DNA of 64,000 nt from Flagellimonas meridianipacifica (GTDB lineage Bacteria; Bacteroidota; Bacteroidia; Flavobacteriales; Flavobacteriaceae), in NCBI RefSeq assembly GCF_003001695.1, contig NZ_PVYX01000001.1, positions 1,240,001 through 1,304,000 of the forward strand. The letters run 5' to 3'. Under the pieces are notes generated by a model that did no database searches, was not told where the DNA came from, and saw nothing but the letters and a program-made list of their open reading frames with translations. The first letter of the stretch is position 1. Every line of letters begins with the position of its first letter. A program made the position numbers and the translations under genes. This document shows positions 16,590 to 26,272 of the stretch, piece after piece.

Positions 16590-19500
16590 TTACTTTTTAA
16601 CTCGAATCGGATAAGCAGGAGTCACGACATTTTTAGGTGGATTTTCGTCTAACTGCTTCATAATAATTTCAATGGCTTTTTCCAATTGGGGATCATGGCC
16701 TTTAATGACCAATTCAGGAAGTTGCTCCACATCCACATCCGGAGCAACACCTTCATTTTCTACCCTAAACCCTTTTTCAGAGTAGAAAGCAAGATTGGGT
16801 GCGGTAACCACACCTCCATCAATGAATTCAGGATACCCTAGAATTCCTACCAGTCCACCCCAAGTGCGCTTGCCTACAAGAGTTCCCATTTCGAACCGAC
16901 GGAACATCCATGGTAGATAATCCCCACCAGAACCTGCGGTTTCATCAATAATCATCACTTTAGGTCCTTGAATTGACGCACTGGGCGATTTTAAATCTTT
17001 TCCATATCTAAAATTCCAATGTGCTTGTAAAGGCCGCTTTAGAATATCGATGTAATAATCCGCCAACAATCCACCTCCATTGAAGCGCTCATCAATGATT
17101 ATGGCTTTTTTATTGGCCTGAGGAAAGAAATAGCGCTTAAAGTATTCGAACCCCGCACCTGCGGTATTGGGAACATATACATAAGCTACTTGACCGTCGG
17201 TCGCTTCGTGCACCTTCTTCATATTTCCTTCCACCCAATCCCGATTTCGAATGGCCCATTCCGTTCGTAGTGGAGTGACTTGATAGCTTTTTGCATTGCT
17301 TCCATCTGGGTTTGAACTTACTTCTAGGTCGACCAGGGTATTGGCTGTATTTTCAAAAAAGCTGTAAATGTTGTCAGTGCCTGAAACGTTTTTGCCATTT
17401 ACAGAAATGATATAGTCACCTTCAGAAACCCCAACACCTGGTTCTGTCAATGGAGACCTTAAATCTGGAGTCCAGTTTAATCCACCATAAATTTTACTGA
17501 TTTGATAGCGATTGTTCTTGATTATATAGTCAGCCCCTAAAAGTCCGCCTGGAATACTTTTTGGATCGTTCAATGCATCTCCGTCGCTTCCGAAACGGTG
17601 GTGTCCTACTGCCAATTCGCTGAACATCCAGCGCATGACCCTGTAAAGATCATCTTTACAAGAAGCATGGGCGACAAAGGGCTCATATTTGGTCTTCATA
17701 GCATTCCAATCTGCACCATGCATACCTGGATCATAGAAGTAATCTCGATTTACCCGCCATGCTTCATTGAATATATTTTTCCATTCCTCCTTAGGATTTA
17801 TTTTGATGGATATGGCATCTAAGTTCAAAGGGCCGTTTTCTGACTTTTTACCTATATCCGATACAAACCAAGCTCCGCCACTATTATAGAACATCTTCTT
17901 TCCACCACTAGCAACTTCATAGTAGTCCGTTTCAAAAAGCTCTTCTTCTTTTCTTTCTTCAAAACTGAACTTACTTAAATAGGATCCTGAATCATCTGAA
18001 GTTATATAGTATACCTCTCCCTCTTTTACGGAATTTAATTCACTATAATCACCAGCATCGATGGGTAAAGCAATCATTCTATTTTGAATACCAGCCCAAT
18101 CAACTTTTAGAATCTTGGGTGTGGGCGTATCTTTTTTACCTTTTTTGGAAGAATTTTCTTTTGCAGGTTCCTCCTTCTTTTCTTCTCCATTTTCCTCATC
18201 ATTTTCTCTCTTCAATGGCGAAACCACCTCTTTTTGAAGGGTAATAGCGTACATGGAATATGTAGATTCCTTATCAATATTGGATTGGTCAAACCAATTT
18301 ACCACGGGGCCGGCATCGGTTGAAGCCAATAAATAAATATACTTACCGCTAGGATCAAAAGTGGGTTCTACCACATCTGATAGGCCGTCCGTTAGTTCAT
18401 AGGACTTGTTTTCAGATAGTGAGTAAAGAAATGCTTTTTCAAATTGGGTGTTCGTGATTTTAGTGTAGGCAATCCAATTGGAATCGAAAGACCAATCACT
18501 GAATTTTTCCCTTAAATCTCCGGGAATGAATAAATCGTCTTGGTCTATTTTAACGGTTTTGGATGTGGCTATTGTGGTTACGTACAAATTTCTTCCATTA
18601 TCTACATAGCTTACTTTTTTACTATCGGGAGACCAGTGAATATTTCCATAAAACCCAGTTCCCGTCATGTCTACTTTCTTAGTGGTTCCACTTGAAACAT
18701 TTTGGATGTGCATAGCGTACTCACCCGATGCATCTGAAAAATAGGCGATAGATTTTCCATCGGGGGACCATGAAGGAAATTTTTCGTGTACTCCAGGGGT
18801 CTCGGTAATGTTTTTGGGATCACCTTTTTTTGCAGGCACGGTAACAATATCCCCACGGAAATCCAAAACCACCCTAGCTCCGGACGGTGAAATGTTTCCT
18901 GACCTTACATATTGTGAGCCAGATACAAAGCGCTCTCGCAGTTCCAATAGGTCGGTGGCAATATTGATGGTTAATTTTTTATCGTTTCCTGAAGCAATAT
19001 CGTAGATGTGCAGAGTTCCGGCATGCTCATAAATAACCGAGTTTTTGTAAACCTTGGCATTAATAACAGGGAAGTCTTTAAAATCCGTATGCTTTTTTAC
19101 CGCTTTAGTAGAAATATTATAGCTGAACAGGTTGAACTCACCATCGCGGTCGCTCCTAAAAACCACATTATTACCAGCCCATTGCGGTTGGGTATCGTTA
19201 CTCCCTCCATCAGGCTTTGGGATTTCAACTACTTTATGGTCGCTGGTATTGTATACCCAAATTCTTGAAGCACTTCCACCGCGGTAATGCTTCCATTGTC
19301 TAAAAGCATCAAAGATGGTGGTATACGCAATATGCTGTCCATCATCTGAATACGAAGCCCAAAATGCATTGGGAATTTCCAATTGGGAAGTGGCCCCGCC
19401 ATCTATTGAAACAGTATATAGTTGAAAGTATCGATTCGTATGGGAATTTCTACGGGATGCGAAAAGTATGCTTTTCCCATCAGGCGAAAAATCTCGAATC

Positions 19501-19838
19501 AAATCTCGATATGGATGCCAGGTCAATCTTTTTGGAATTCCTCCTGTAGATGGAACTATATATACATCAACATTGCCATCATACTCAGCATTAAAGGCAA
19601 TCATGCTCCCATCGGGCGAAAAAATAGGGTTGGATTCAATGCCTTCATCAATGGTAAGACGCTTAGGATTGGAACCATCACGATTGGCAATCCATAGGTC
19701 TTCAGCGTAGACAAAAGCAATTTGTGTATCGCTGAGGGCAGGTTGTTGCATTAATTTAGTTTCGGTTTGGGCATGCCCCGAGGCGATTTGAAAATAGGCA
19801 AATACGAATAGGAGTTGGGTTATGAAAAATCTTTTCAT
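16590..19838 (-). CDS. Tricorn-like S41 protease, secreted
   Basis: A 1,082-residue exported peptidase. It has a signal peptide (about 1-23), two stretches of WD40/PD40 propeller repeats (many SPDGxxIAF motifs) up to about residue 590, a low-complexity Glu/Lys-rich linker near 545-570, a C1/PDZ region (GVGVSEGDYIISVNGKNVSG) and a C-terminal S41 catalytic domain. The catalytic Ser lies in ETAGSGGDYLPW, and AVGHHRF marks the probable His region. It probably trims oligopeptides in the periplasm. The ATG at 19838 is chosen because it starts the signal peptide; an upstream frame extends to 19979. Confidence 0.9.
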   Translation of the reverse strand: MKRFFITQLLFVFAYFQIASGHAQTETKLMQQPALSDTQIAFVYAEDLWIANRDGSNPKRLTIDEGIESNPIFSPDGSMIAFNAEYDGNVDVYIVPSTGGIPKRLTWHPYRDLIRDFSPDGKSILFASRRNSHTNRYFQLYTVSIDGGATSQLEIPNAFWASYSDDGQHIAYTTIFDAFRQWKHYRGGSASRIWVYNTSDHKVVEIPKPDGGSNDTQPQWAGNNVVFRSDRDGEFNLFSYNISTKAVKKHTDFKDFPVINAKVYKNSVIYEHAGTLHIYDIASGNDKKLTINIATDLLELRERFVSGSQYVRSGNISPSGARVVLDFRGDIVTVPAKKGDPKNITETPGVHEKFPSWSPDGKSIAYFSDASGEYAMHIQNVSSGTTKKVDMTGTGFYGNIHWSPDSKKVSYVDNGRNLYVTTIATSKTVKIDQDDLFIPGDLREKFSDWSFDSNWIAYTKITNTQFEKAFLYSLSENKSYELTDGLSDVVEPTFDPSGKYIYLLASTDAGPVVNWFDQSNIDKESTYSMYAITLQKEVVSPLKRENDEENGEEKKEEPAKENSSKKGKKDTPTPKILKVDWAGIQNRMIALPIDAGDYSELNSVKEGEVYYITSDDSGSYLSKFSFEERKEEELFETDYYEVASGGKKMFYNSGGAWFVSDIGKKSENGPLNLDAISIKINPKEEWKNIFNEAWRVNRDYFYDPGMHGADWNAMKTKYEPFVAHASCKDDLYRVMRWMFSELAVGHHRFGSDGDALNDPKSIPGGLLGADYIIKNNRYQISKIYGGLNWTPDLRSPLTEPGVGVSEGDYIISVNGKNVSGTDNIYSFFENTANTLVDLEVSSNPDGSNAKSYQVTPLRTEWAIRNRDWVEGNMKKVHEATDGQVAYVYVPNTAGAGFEYFKRYFFPQANKKAIIIDERFNGGGLLADYYIDILKRPLQAHWNFRYGKDLKSPSASIQGPKVMIIDETAGSGGDYLPWMFRRFEMGTLVGKRTWGGLVGILGYPEFIDGGVVTAPNLAFYSEKGFRVENEGVAPDVDVEQLPELVIKGHDPQLEKAIEIIMKQLDENPPKNVVTPAYPIRVKK

Positions 19839-19909
19839 TTTCTCTAGTGTTGATGATTTTTGAAACGTGATTGAAGATACAGGATCGCTTTCAAAAAAAC
19901 AGAATAAAG

Positions 19910-20665
19910 CTATATTTTTTCGAGCTCTAAATCTATACTTTGCTTCAACTCTTCGGCCCTTTCCTTTATGGCGTTCCACCTAACAATTTGCTCCTGGTTT
20001 CCTCCAAATTTCAGTAGTACCATTTTCCAATATTCCCTGTTTTGGGCAAGCGTATTTGCATCGAGACTTTTCAGGGTGGATATATCCTCTAAATTAAGTC
20101 CAAGCATTGCAAGACCTTCTTGATTGAGGTAAACATGCTCAACCAACAAAGGGGTAATGTACTCATCAGTGATTTGTCTTGTTGTACCATCGGTATATGT
20201 TTCCTTGGCATTTCTGTAATAGTTGAAAATGTCCTGTCTCAATGCCTCATTCTGCACAAAACTCATTTTACCAGAGGATACGGCTTCATCAAAAATGCCA
20301 CTATTGCTTTTGAAGTATTGGTCAAAAACAAACTCGTACGACCGTCTGATAAAACTTCCTTTATCAATGCTTTCAGGGTTTTTTAAAAGCTGAACAAGGC
20401 TGTCCAATCGTTTAAGCCTTTCACGAGACAGTTTGGTATTGTTTTCAATTTGCTGAATATCCAATTCCACATCATTTGAAAGGTTGGACAATAGTAATCG
20501 TTCTTGCTTTCTTTGCTTGCTCTGTTCGCTATAGTTATTGATTTGAAGGGCAATCAGAATCCCTATGACGACCAAAATAATCTCCCCGATGGCATAAAGA
20601 AGATAACTGGAGAACTTTTTCTCGGAAAGAAGCCCTTTTCTAATTCTTCGGAATACTTTAAGCAT
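19910..20665 (-). CDS. DUF6090-type membrane protein
   Basis: This 251-residue protein starts with a conserved basic segment MLKVFRRIRKGLLSEKKF, then one membrane helix (YAIGEIILVVIGILIALQI) and a long periplasmic helical/coiled domain. That architecture is common and multi-copy in Flavobacteriaceae (DUF6090), with no known function. The start is the ATG at 20665; the frame extends further but without the conserved N-terminus. It diverges from the S9 peptidase and precedes the Tricorn-like gene by 71 nt. Confidence 0.8.
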   Translation of the reverse strand: MLKVFRRIRKGLLSEKKFSSYLLYAIGEIILVVIGILIALQINNYSEQSKQRKQERLLLSNLSNDVELDIQQIENNTKLSRERLKRLDSLVQLLKNPESIDKGSFIRRSYEFVFDQYFKSNSGIFDEAVSSGKMSFVQNEALRQDIFNYYRNAKETYTDGTTRQITDEYITPLLVEHVYLNQEGLAMLGLNLEDISTLKSLDANTLAQNREYWKMVLLKFGGNQEQIVRWNAIKERAEELKQSIDLELEKI

Positions 20666-20780
20666 GGTTGGGTGGGTTTCCTGATAAATATAGCAAGTTA
20701 TCATACAAATTACATAGGATAAGAAATGTTGTTGAGAACGATGCTTTCCATTACCTTTAGAAATCTTAAAAATTAAGACC

Positions 20781-22820
20781 ATGAGAGCACTTCTTTGTCT
20801 GTTATCCGCAATGTTGGCGATGCAATTTTCAGTTGCCCAAAAACCTAACTTTTCATATTTGGATGTATTTGATCTTCAGTATGTATCCGACCCACAAATA
20901 TCTCCAAATGGAGAATGGGTGGTATATCGAAGAATGAGTTTTGATATCATGAAAGACCGTTCGGTGGGGAATCTTTGGTTGGTTAAAAGTGATGGCGGCC
21001 AACATCAAAAACTGACTACTCGCGAAGTGAATGAAAGCAGCGCAAGGTGGTCACCCAATGGAGATAGGATTGCCTTTTCCAGCAGTACGGAAAATGGTTC
21101 TGAAATATATATGTATTGGGTAGCCAATGGAAAGGTAGCTAAATTAACCCAGCTTCCTTTTGGCCCAAGTTCGTTGACCTGGTCCCCGGATGGAAAATCT
21201 CTGGCATTTTCCATGAATGTACCCCAAGCCCCTCCCGTAAGTGCCAAAATTCCAAAAAAACCGAAAGGAGCCAAATGGGCCGATGCCCCTAGGATTACGG
21301 ACAGGGTTTACCATGAGGCTGATGGCCGAGGATACATCAAGCCTGGGTTCAACCATATTTTTAAGGTTTCGGCAGAAGGTGGGGCCATAAGACAGCTTAC
21401 CTCTGGGGACTATCACCATAGAGGAACTTTGTCATGGAGCGTTGATGGGAGCAAGATTTATTTTTCCGCCAATCGAGTGCCCGATTGGGAATATCGTTTT
21501 CGAAATAGTGAAGTCTATTCCGTAGATGCAGAGAGTGGAACCATTGAAGCTTTAACCGAAAGGGATGGGCCAGATTATTCCCCAAAGGTATCCCCAAACG
21601 GAAAATATATTGCCTACTTGGGGTACGAGGACAAGTATGAAGCCTTCCAAACTAGGAAGTTGCATATTATGAACTCAGATGGTTCTGGAAAACGTATGGT
21701 TTCCGGAAATCTGGACCGAACCATCTCCAATATCCAATGGGATGCTAAAAGTGCTGGGCTTTACATTTCCTATGATGACAAAGGCAATGGGAAAGTGGGA
21801 CATATTTCCTTGGATGGGGAAGTATCTAAATTAGCAGATAACGTTGGAGGAACTTCTTTGGGCAGACCGTATGGGGGAGGTTCTTTTACAGTTTCAAAAA
21901 ACGGCACAATTGCTTTTACCCAGTCTAGGCCCAACTATCCGGCTGAGTTGGCAACCATAGGAGGTAAAAGTAAGACAGCTCGGAAAGTTACTGCCTTGAA
22001 TCAACCCTTATTGGAATACAGAACCTTGGGTGAGGTTGAGGAAGTTTGGTATAAATCTTCCTATGATGGACGCGATATTCAGGGATGGGTGGTATACCCT
22101 CCAAATTATGATAAAAACAAAAAATATCCTTTTATGGTTGAAAACCATGGGGGTCCCATTTTGAATTACGGGGACCGTTTTTCCGCTGAGATGCAGTTAT
22201 ATGCTTCAGCAGGATATGTCGTTTTTTATCCAAATCCAAGAGGAAGCACAAGTTACGGTGAAGAATTTGGAAACTTGCTTCTCAACAATTACCCAGGTCA
22301 GGATTATAATGATGTGATGGACGGAGTGGACCATTGCATTAAAATGGGAATAGCTCATGAAGACCAACTTTTTGTAACTGGAGGTAGTGCAGGTGGAATT
22401 ATGAGTGCTTGGATGATAGGAAAAAACAATCGCTTTGAGGCAGCTGTTGTGGCCAAACCCGTGATGAATTGGATTAGTAAAACCTTGGTGGCGGATAATT
22501 ACTTTGGATATGCCAATACGAGATATCCTGGTCAACCTTGGGAAAATTTTGAAGGGTACTGGAAATTTTCACCAATATCCCTCGTTGGTAATATAGAGAC
22601 ACCAACAATGGTGATGGTTGGAATGAACGATTTGCGAACTCCGCCGAGTGAAGCAAAACAATTGTACCATGCCTTGAAGCTGCGAAAAATTGAAACAGTT
22701 TTGGTGGAGATTCCAGGCGCAAGTCATGGAATAGCCAGTAGGCCAAGTAACTTGATTACCAAAATAGCGAACACGGTCGCTTGGTTTGATAAATACAGGA
22801 CCGATATAGAAAATGAGTAA
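20781..22820 (+). CDS. S9 family (prolyl oligopeptidase-type) serine peptidase
   Basis: A 679-residue exported peptidase with a signal peptide (about 1-19), a PD40 beta-propeller of about 380 residues that gates the active site, and an alpha/beta-hydrolase domain. The nucleophile Ser536 lies in GGSAGG, an Asp in MVGMNDLRTPPSEA (about 617) and a His in GASHGIASRP (about 649). This fits dipeptidyl- or acylaminoacyl-peptidases. With the Tricorn-like protease 1 kb away it suggests periplasmic peptide breakdown. The next gene overlaps its 3' end by 8 bp. Confidence 0.9.
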   Translation: MRALLCLLSAMLAMQFSVAQKPNFSYLDVFDLQYVSDPQISPNGEWVVYRRMSFDIMKDRSVGNLWLVKSDGGQHQKLTTREVNESSARWSPNGDRIAFSSSTENGSEIYMYWVANGKVAKLTQLPFGPSSLTWSPDGKSLAFSMNVPQAPPVSAKIPKKPKGAKWADAPRITDRVYHEADGRGYIKPGFNHIFKVSAEGGAIRQLTSGDYHHRGTLSWSVDGSKIYFSANRVPDWEYRFRNSEVYSVDAESGTIEALTERDGPDYSPKVSPNGKYIAYLGYEDKYEAFQTRKLHIMNSDGSGKRMVSGNLDRTISNIQWDAKSAGLYISYDDKGNGKVGHISLDGEVSKLADNVGGTSLGRPYGGGSFTVSKNGTIAFTQSRPNYPAELATIGGKSKTARKVTALNQPLLEYRTLGEVEEVWYKSSYDGRDIQGWVVYPPNYDKNKKYPFMVENHGGPILNYGDRFSAEMQLYASAGYVVFYPNPRGSTSYGEEFGNLLLNNYPGQDYNDVMDGVDHCIKMGIAHEDQLFVTGGSAGGIMSAWMIGKNNRFEAAVVAKPVMNWISKTLVADNYFGYANTRYPGQPWENFEGYWKFSPISLVGNIETPTMVMVGMNDLRTPPSEAKQLYHALKLRKIETVLVEIPGASHGIASRPSNLITKIANTVAWFDKYRTDIENE

Positions 22821-23247
22821 TAAGAAAAGACATTGGTTATGGAACGTACTGATCGTTCTTACCCTTGTTTTTTGTGCATCTGCTTTTGTGATGCATTATA
22901 AGAATTGGCATTCCATTGAGGAGGGAGAGCTAAGTATTACCTCCGGGATTTATCACTTAAAGATTCCCATTTCAGAGATTGATAGTATCTCTTTTGTGAA
23001 GAGAATCCCAGAAATGGAGCGCTCCCATGGCTTTTCCTGGATGGAAAAAGAAAAAGGGGTCTTTCAGGATTCCCTAACCCAATCCAAAGTGTACGTTTTT
23101 GTAGATGATTTAAGGCAACAAAAAATACGCTTGGTGCATAATGATTCACTAAAAGTATTTCTGAATTTCAGTGATAGTTTACTGACACAAAAAGTATATG
23201 GGGATTTAAATGAAAAACTAGTGCTTAAATTCGAACAACAGAAGTAA
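22813..23247 (+). CDS. Small membrane-anchored protein with PH-like domain
   Basis: A 144-residue protein. An N-terminal signal anchor (about 9-28) is followed by a beta-rich domain starting GELSITSGIYHLKIPISEIDSI, which resembles the bacterial PH domain that follows an N-terminal anchor in many Bacteroidota proteins. The assignment to a PH fold is by pattern only. Its ATG lies inside the S9 peptidase gene (8-bp overlap), so it is probably translationally coupled to it. Confidence 0.65.
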   Translation: MSNKKRHWLWNVLIVLTLVFCASAFVMHYKNWHSIEEGELSITSGIYHLKIPISEIDSISFVKRIPEMERSHGFSWMEKEKGVFQDSLTQSKVYVFVDDLRQQKIRLVHNDSLKVFLNFSDSLLTQKVYGDLNEKLVLKFEQQK

Positions 23248-23293
23248 TTTTGGCATTGTATATGTGTTTATCCTACTTAGTAATTCAATATTC

Positions 23294-23701
23294 ATGAGAA
23301 CCCTTTTGTTGTTTTTCTTGCTTCTTCCGGTTTTTGCTATTTCACAACATACTCTTTCCGTGACGGTATACAATGTACCCTCTTCCGAAGGAAAGGTAAG
23401 TGTGGCCATGTATGATTCCGCTTCTTCTTTTTTGAAATTTGAAGAGGTGGCCAAGAGTGGAAGTACTTCTGCCAAAGAGGGAATGATAACATTGACATTT
23501 GAGGATGTGCCAGAAGGCGAATATGCCATTGCACTATTTCATGATAAAAACGGTAACAATGCCTTGGACACCAATTGGCTAGGGATTCCAAAGGAAAAAG
23601 TAGCATTCTCAAAAGCAAAAATGCGAACCTTTGGCCCACCAAAGTATGAAGATTGTGCCTTTAAAATTACTTCAGATGATAAAATAAGTATCTATTTTTA
23701 G
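23294..23701 (+). CDS. DUF2141 family secreted protein
   Basis: This 135-residue protein has a signal peptide (about 1-17) and a DUF2141 beta-sandwich. The family pattern is present: DVPEGEYAIALFHDKNGNNALDTNWLGIPKE, of which HDKNGNNALDTNWLG is most diagnostic. It has a calcium-loop-like DKNGN stretch. The ATG at 23294 is chosen over an upstream one at 23264 because it starts the signal peptide. The function of DUF2141 is unknown. It sits 2 nt before the DUF423 gene. Confidence 0.85.
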   Translation: MRTLLLFFLLLPVFAISQHTLSVTVYNVPSSEGKVSVAMYDSASSFLKFEEVAKSGSTSAKEGMITLTFEDVPEGEYAIALFHDKNGNNALDTNWLGIPKEKVAFSKAKMRTFGPPKYEDCAFKITSDDKISIYF

Positions 23702-23703
23702 GT

Positions 23704-24084
23704 ATGGTCTCCAGTGAACTTGTCCAATTTTTTGGCGCAGTGTACGGGCTTCTAGCGGTGATTTTTGGTGCTTTTGGAGCACATGCCCTAAAAAAGAAAT
23801 TGACCCAGGAACAACTTCAAAGTTTTGAAACCGGGGTCAAATATCAGATGTATCATGCCATTCTTTTGGTATCCCTAGGATTTTTCCTAGACTTTGGCGA
23901 AGCACTTCAAAATTATATGGTGTTTTGCTTCATACTTGGAACCTTTCTGTTCTCATTCAGTATTTATGGCTTGGTTTTAAGCTCTTCAGCAGGAAGAAAA
24001 CTTAAATTCCTTGGACCGATAACCCCACTGGGAGGCCTTTTATTGGTTCTAGGTTGGGTGTTGCTTCTACTTCAAATATTATAA
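23704..24084 (+). CDS. DUF423 (YgdD-like) membrane protein
   Basis: This 126-residue inner-membrane protein has four membrane helices. The N-terminal pattern GAVYGLLAVIFGAFGAHAL followed by ETGVKYQMYHAILL and the C-terminal ITPLGGLLLVLGWVLL is the DUF423/YgdD/TMEM256 signature. The physiological role is not established. It is likely co-transcribed with the DUF2141 gene (2-nt gap). Its last 6 bp overlap the convergent DUF4097 gene. Confidence 0.88.
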   Translation: MVSSELVQFFGAVYGLLAVIFGAFGAHALKKKLTQEQLQSFETGVKYQMYHAILLVSLGFFLDFGEALQNYMVFCFILGTFLFSFSIYGLVLSSSAGRKLKFLGPITPLGGLLLVLGWVLLLLQIL

Positions 24085-24783
24085 CCTCAGATACATATTA
24101 CCATTAATGGTATTGAGCCGAAGGGTATTGGTGGCGTTGGCGACACTTGCCATAACTTTTTGACCAACATGTCTGTCAGTTACTTGCAAGTTCATTTTTT
24201 CATCTGCATAGATTTGTCCGTGAATGGTCTCCGCCATTAAATTGGATTTCCCGACAGATAAATCAATTTCTCCATTAATCGTCTTTAGGTCCAAATCCCC
24301 TTCGTATTTTTTGATTTCAATGTCGCCGTTTATCAAATCAGCGGTAAAATTCCCATCAATGATTTCTGCGTTTAAGCTACCGTTTATACTTTCTACCCTA
24401 AATGTGGCATTTTTGGGGACATAGAGCACATAGTTGAACTCATACATATCATCCGTATAATAATATCGTTTTCTTCCGCTTTGTTCCCTTTCCTTGTGAA
24501 AGGCTTTAAATACTTGCTTTGCTTCAGATGATATGGAAACATAACCGTTGCTTTCATTTACATCCAAGGAGTATAGGTCAAGATATTTTCCTTGATCCGT
24601 TTGAATATCCGCTTTAAAATATATAGTGGACTTATCCCAGGTCTTTACTTCTATTTCCGATGCAAACTTTACCTCAAGACTAATGGTCTGTCCAGTATAG
24701 TTGATGTTTTTTTCAATGATTTTCTGACCTTTTACGGTAAGGGCCAATAATGTCGTGGCCAAAAAGAGGATGTTTGTTTTCAT
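24079..24783 (-). CDS. DUF4097 family beta-strand repeat protein (copy 2)
   Basis: This 234-residue secreted protein has a signal peptide (about 1-19) and a repetitive right-handed beta architecture. Short strands alternate with NG turns (INGSLNAEI, INGDIEIKKY, INGEIDLSV, INGNMYLRL), as in DUF4097 putative adhesins. It is the last gene of the run that begins with the ECF sigma factor at 27594, and it is a paralogue of the protein at 25501. Both end in the same style (TINGNMYLRL and STNGNIYLRK). Confidence 0.82.
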   Translation of the reverse strand: MKTNILFLATTLLALTVKGQKIIEKNINYTGQTISLEVKFASEIEVKTWDKSTIYFKADIQTDQGKYLDLYSLDVNESNGYVSISSEAKQVFKAFHKEREQSGRKRYYYTDDMYEFNYVLYVPKNATFRVESINGSLNAEIIDGNFTADLINGDIEIKKYEGDLDLKTINGEIDLSVGKSNLMAETIHGQIYADEKMNLQVTDRHVGQKVMASVANATNTLRLNTINGNMYLRL

Positions 24784-24814
24784 GATTGTTCGTTTTTTGG
24801 TGCAATAAGCTTTC

Positions 24815-25480
24815 TTACAAGTACTTTCTTAATAGGGAAATCATTTCCTCGTCATTAGAGGCAAGAGCATGGTACATAGGGTTTTCATCTCCAGGAGCCT
24901 CTAGTTTTGGGTCTGCCCCGTTCTTCAACAAAAGTTCCGCTACCTTTTGGTGTCCATTCTTTGCAGCCTGTATCAATGCGGTGCCATCTCCAATTACTAT
25001 GGCATTGACTTTAGCTCCATTTTCAATAAGATAGTTTACAACCGCATAATTGCCTTCTCTTGCTGCAATCAAAAGTGCTGTGCCATCACCAGAAAGCTCT
25101 TTGTTAATAATAGCTCCTTGTTTTATCAAATAGTCTACAAGTGCTACGTTGTCATTTAGTGCAGCGGCCATCAAAGGGGTTTCGTCTCCTTTAACATGGA
25201 ATTTTACATCTGCACCTGAAGCTATCAATTGCTTTACAATTTTTAGATTTCCCATTCTTCCTGCCAAAACTAGAGGTGTTCTGGGGTCACTGTTCCATCT
25301 GCACATACAATTAGGGTCAGTAGTTTCAAGGAGTTGCGCAACCTTGGTTGAATCATTTTTCTCAATGGCAGCAAGCAAAGATTTACAAGAATCATTGTCT
25401 GTACTATTTACTTGTGATAGCCCAATAGAGAATCCAAATAAAGTGAATACTATTAAAAAAAAGGCTTTGTTTTTTTTCAT
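24815..25480 (-). CDS. Secreted ankyrin-repeat protein
   Basis: This 221-residue protein has a signal peptide (about 1-23) and four to five ankyrin repeats from about residue 60 (PLVLAGRMGNLKIVKQLIASGADV, TPLMAAALNDNVALVDYLIKQGA and similar, quoted in part). It is placed between two DUF4097 genes in the sigma-factor operon (gaps of 20 and 31 nt), so a periplasmic protein-protein scaffold for that system is inferred. No catalytic domain is present. Confidence 0.85.
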   Translation of the reverse strand: MKKNKAFFLIVFTLFGFSIGLSQVNSTDNDSCKSLLAAIEKNDSTKVAQLLETTDPNCMCRWNSDPRTPLVLAGRMGNLKIVKQLIASGADVKFHVKGDETPLMAAALNDNVALVDYLIKQGAIINKELSGDGTALLIAAREGNYAVVNYLIENGAKVNAIVIGDGTALIQAAKNGHQKVAELLLKNGADPKLEAPGDENPMYHALASNDEEMISLLRKYL

Positions 25481-25500
25481 GACTGTTCGTTGTTTGATTG

Positions 25501-26253
25501 TTATTTTTTTCTCAGGTAAATGTTCCCATTGGTGGACTTAAGGGAAATGTTCACCCCTCCATTGTTGATGCTAGCTTTTACGCTTTTTCTGGAGTACGAC
25601 TTCAACCCTTCTTTTTCTTCCCGCTTTAAATCGAAATTGCTATAGATTTCGCCGTTTGTAGAGCTTAAGGACAGTTGGGCAGGCGTATTGGATGGCATTG
25701 AGACATCGACCGCGCCGTTTGTTGTATAAATCGAAATTGGAGAGTCTTGAGTAACCGTGTTGAAAAAGACGTCTATGTCGCCATTCAGTGCATTTGCCGT
25801 AACCGGACCGTTCACATTTCGGAGATCTACACTTCCATTTAGACGAGCATTTGCTTCAACTTCTCCAGAGAAACCGTCCACATCGATATCTCCGTTCCAG
25901 GTACTTTTTACCGAAACGTTTTGGTCTTTGGGAAGAAAGATTCGTGCAGTTTCATTCTTCCTGAGATTTTTTACAAGAAGTGTGTTGCCATCCTGCACCA
26001 CATAAAAACCAACATCGGTATTGTCTTCTCCTCCTTCTCCAACCAGTCTAAGCCCTTTGGCCCTTTCTGATACTTCCGAGTTACTATTGGCCTTGATTAG
26101 AAGCTCATTTTTACTATGGGTTCTGACTATAATGTCAGATTTGGATTCGATTTTTACCCACTCCACACCACTTAAGGACTTGGTGTAACCGTCCTGCGCT
26201 TGGCTGAAATTGGCCATCAAACACGCCGCTAAAAGAATAATTGAATTTTTCAT
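25501..26253 (-). CDS. DUF4097 family beta-strand repeat protein (copy 1)
   Basis: This 250-residue secreted protein has a signal peptide (about 1-19, ending SQAQ) and then DUF4097-like beta repeats with NG turns (WNGDIDVDGFSG, LNGSVDLRNV, LNGDIDVFF, TNGAVDVSM). It has the same fold as the protein at 24079 and lies two genes upstream of it. It follows the HEAT-repeat anti-sigma-like protein by 19 nt. The function is unknown; an extracytoplasmic sensor or structural target of the sigma pathway is inferred. Confidence 0.82.
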   Translation of the reverse strand: MKNSIILLAACLMANFSQAQDGYTKSLSGVEWVKIESKSDIIVRTHSKNELLIKANSNSEVSERAKGLRLVGEGGEDNTDVGFYVVQDGNTLLVKNLRKNETARIFLPKDQNVSVKSTWNGDIDVDGFSGEVEANARLNGSVDLRNVNGPVTANALNGDIDVFFNTVTQDSPISIYTTNGAVDVSMPSNTPAQLSLSSTNGEIYSNFDLKREEKEGLKSYSRKSVKASINNGGVNISLKSTNGNIYLRKK

Positions 26254-26272
26254 GATTTTCGTTTTTTGATAT

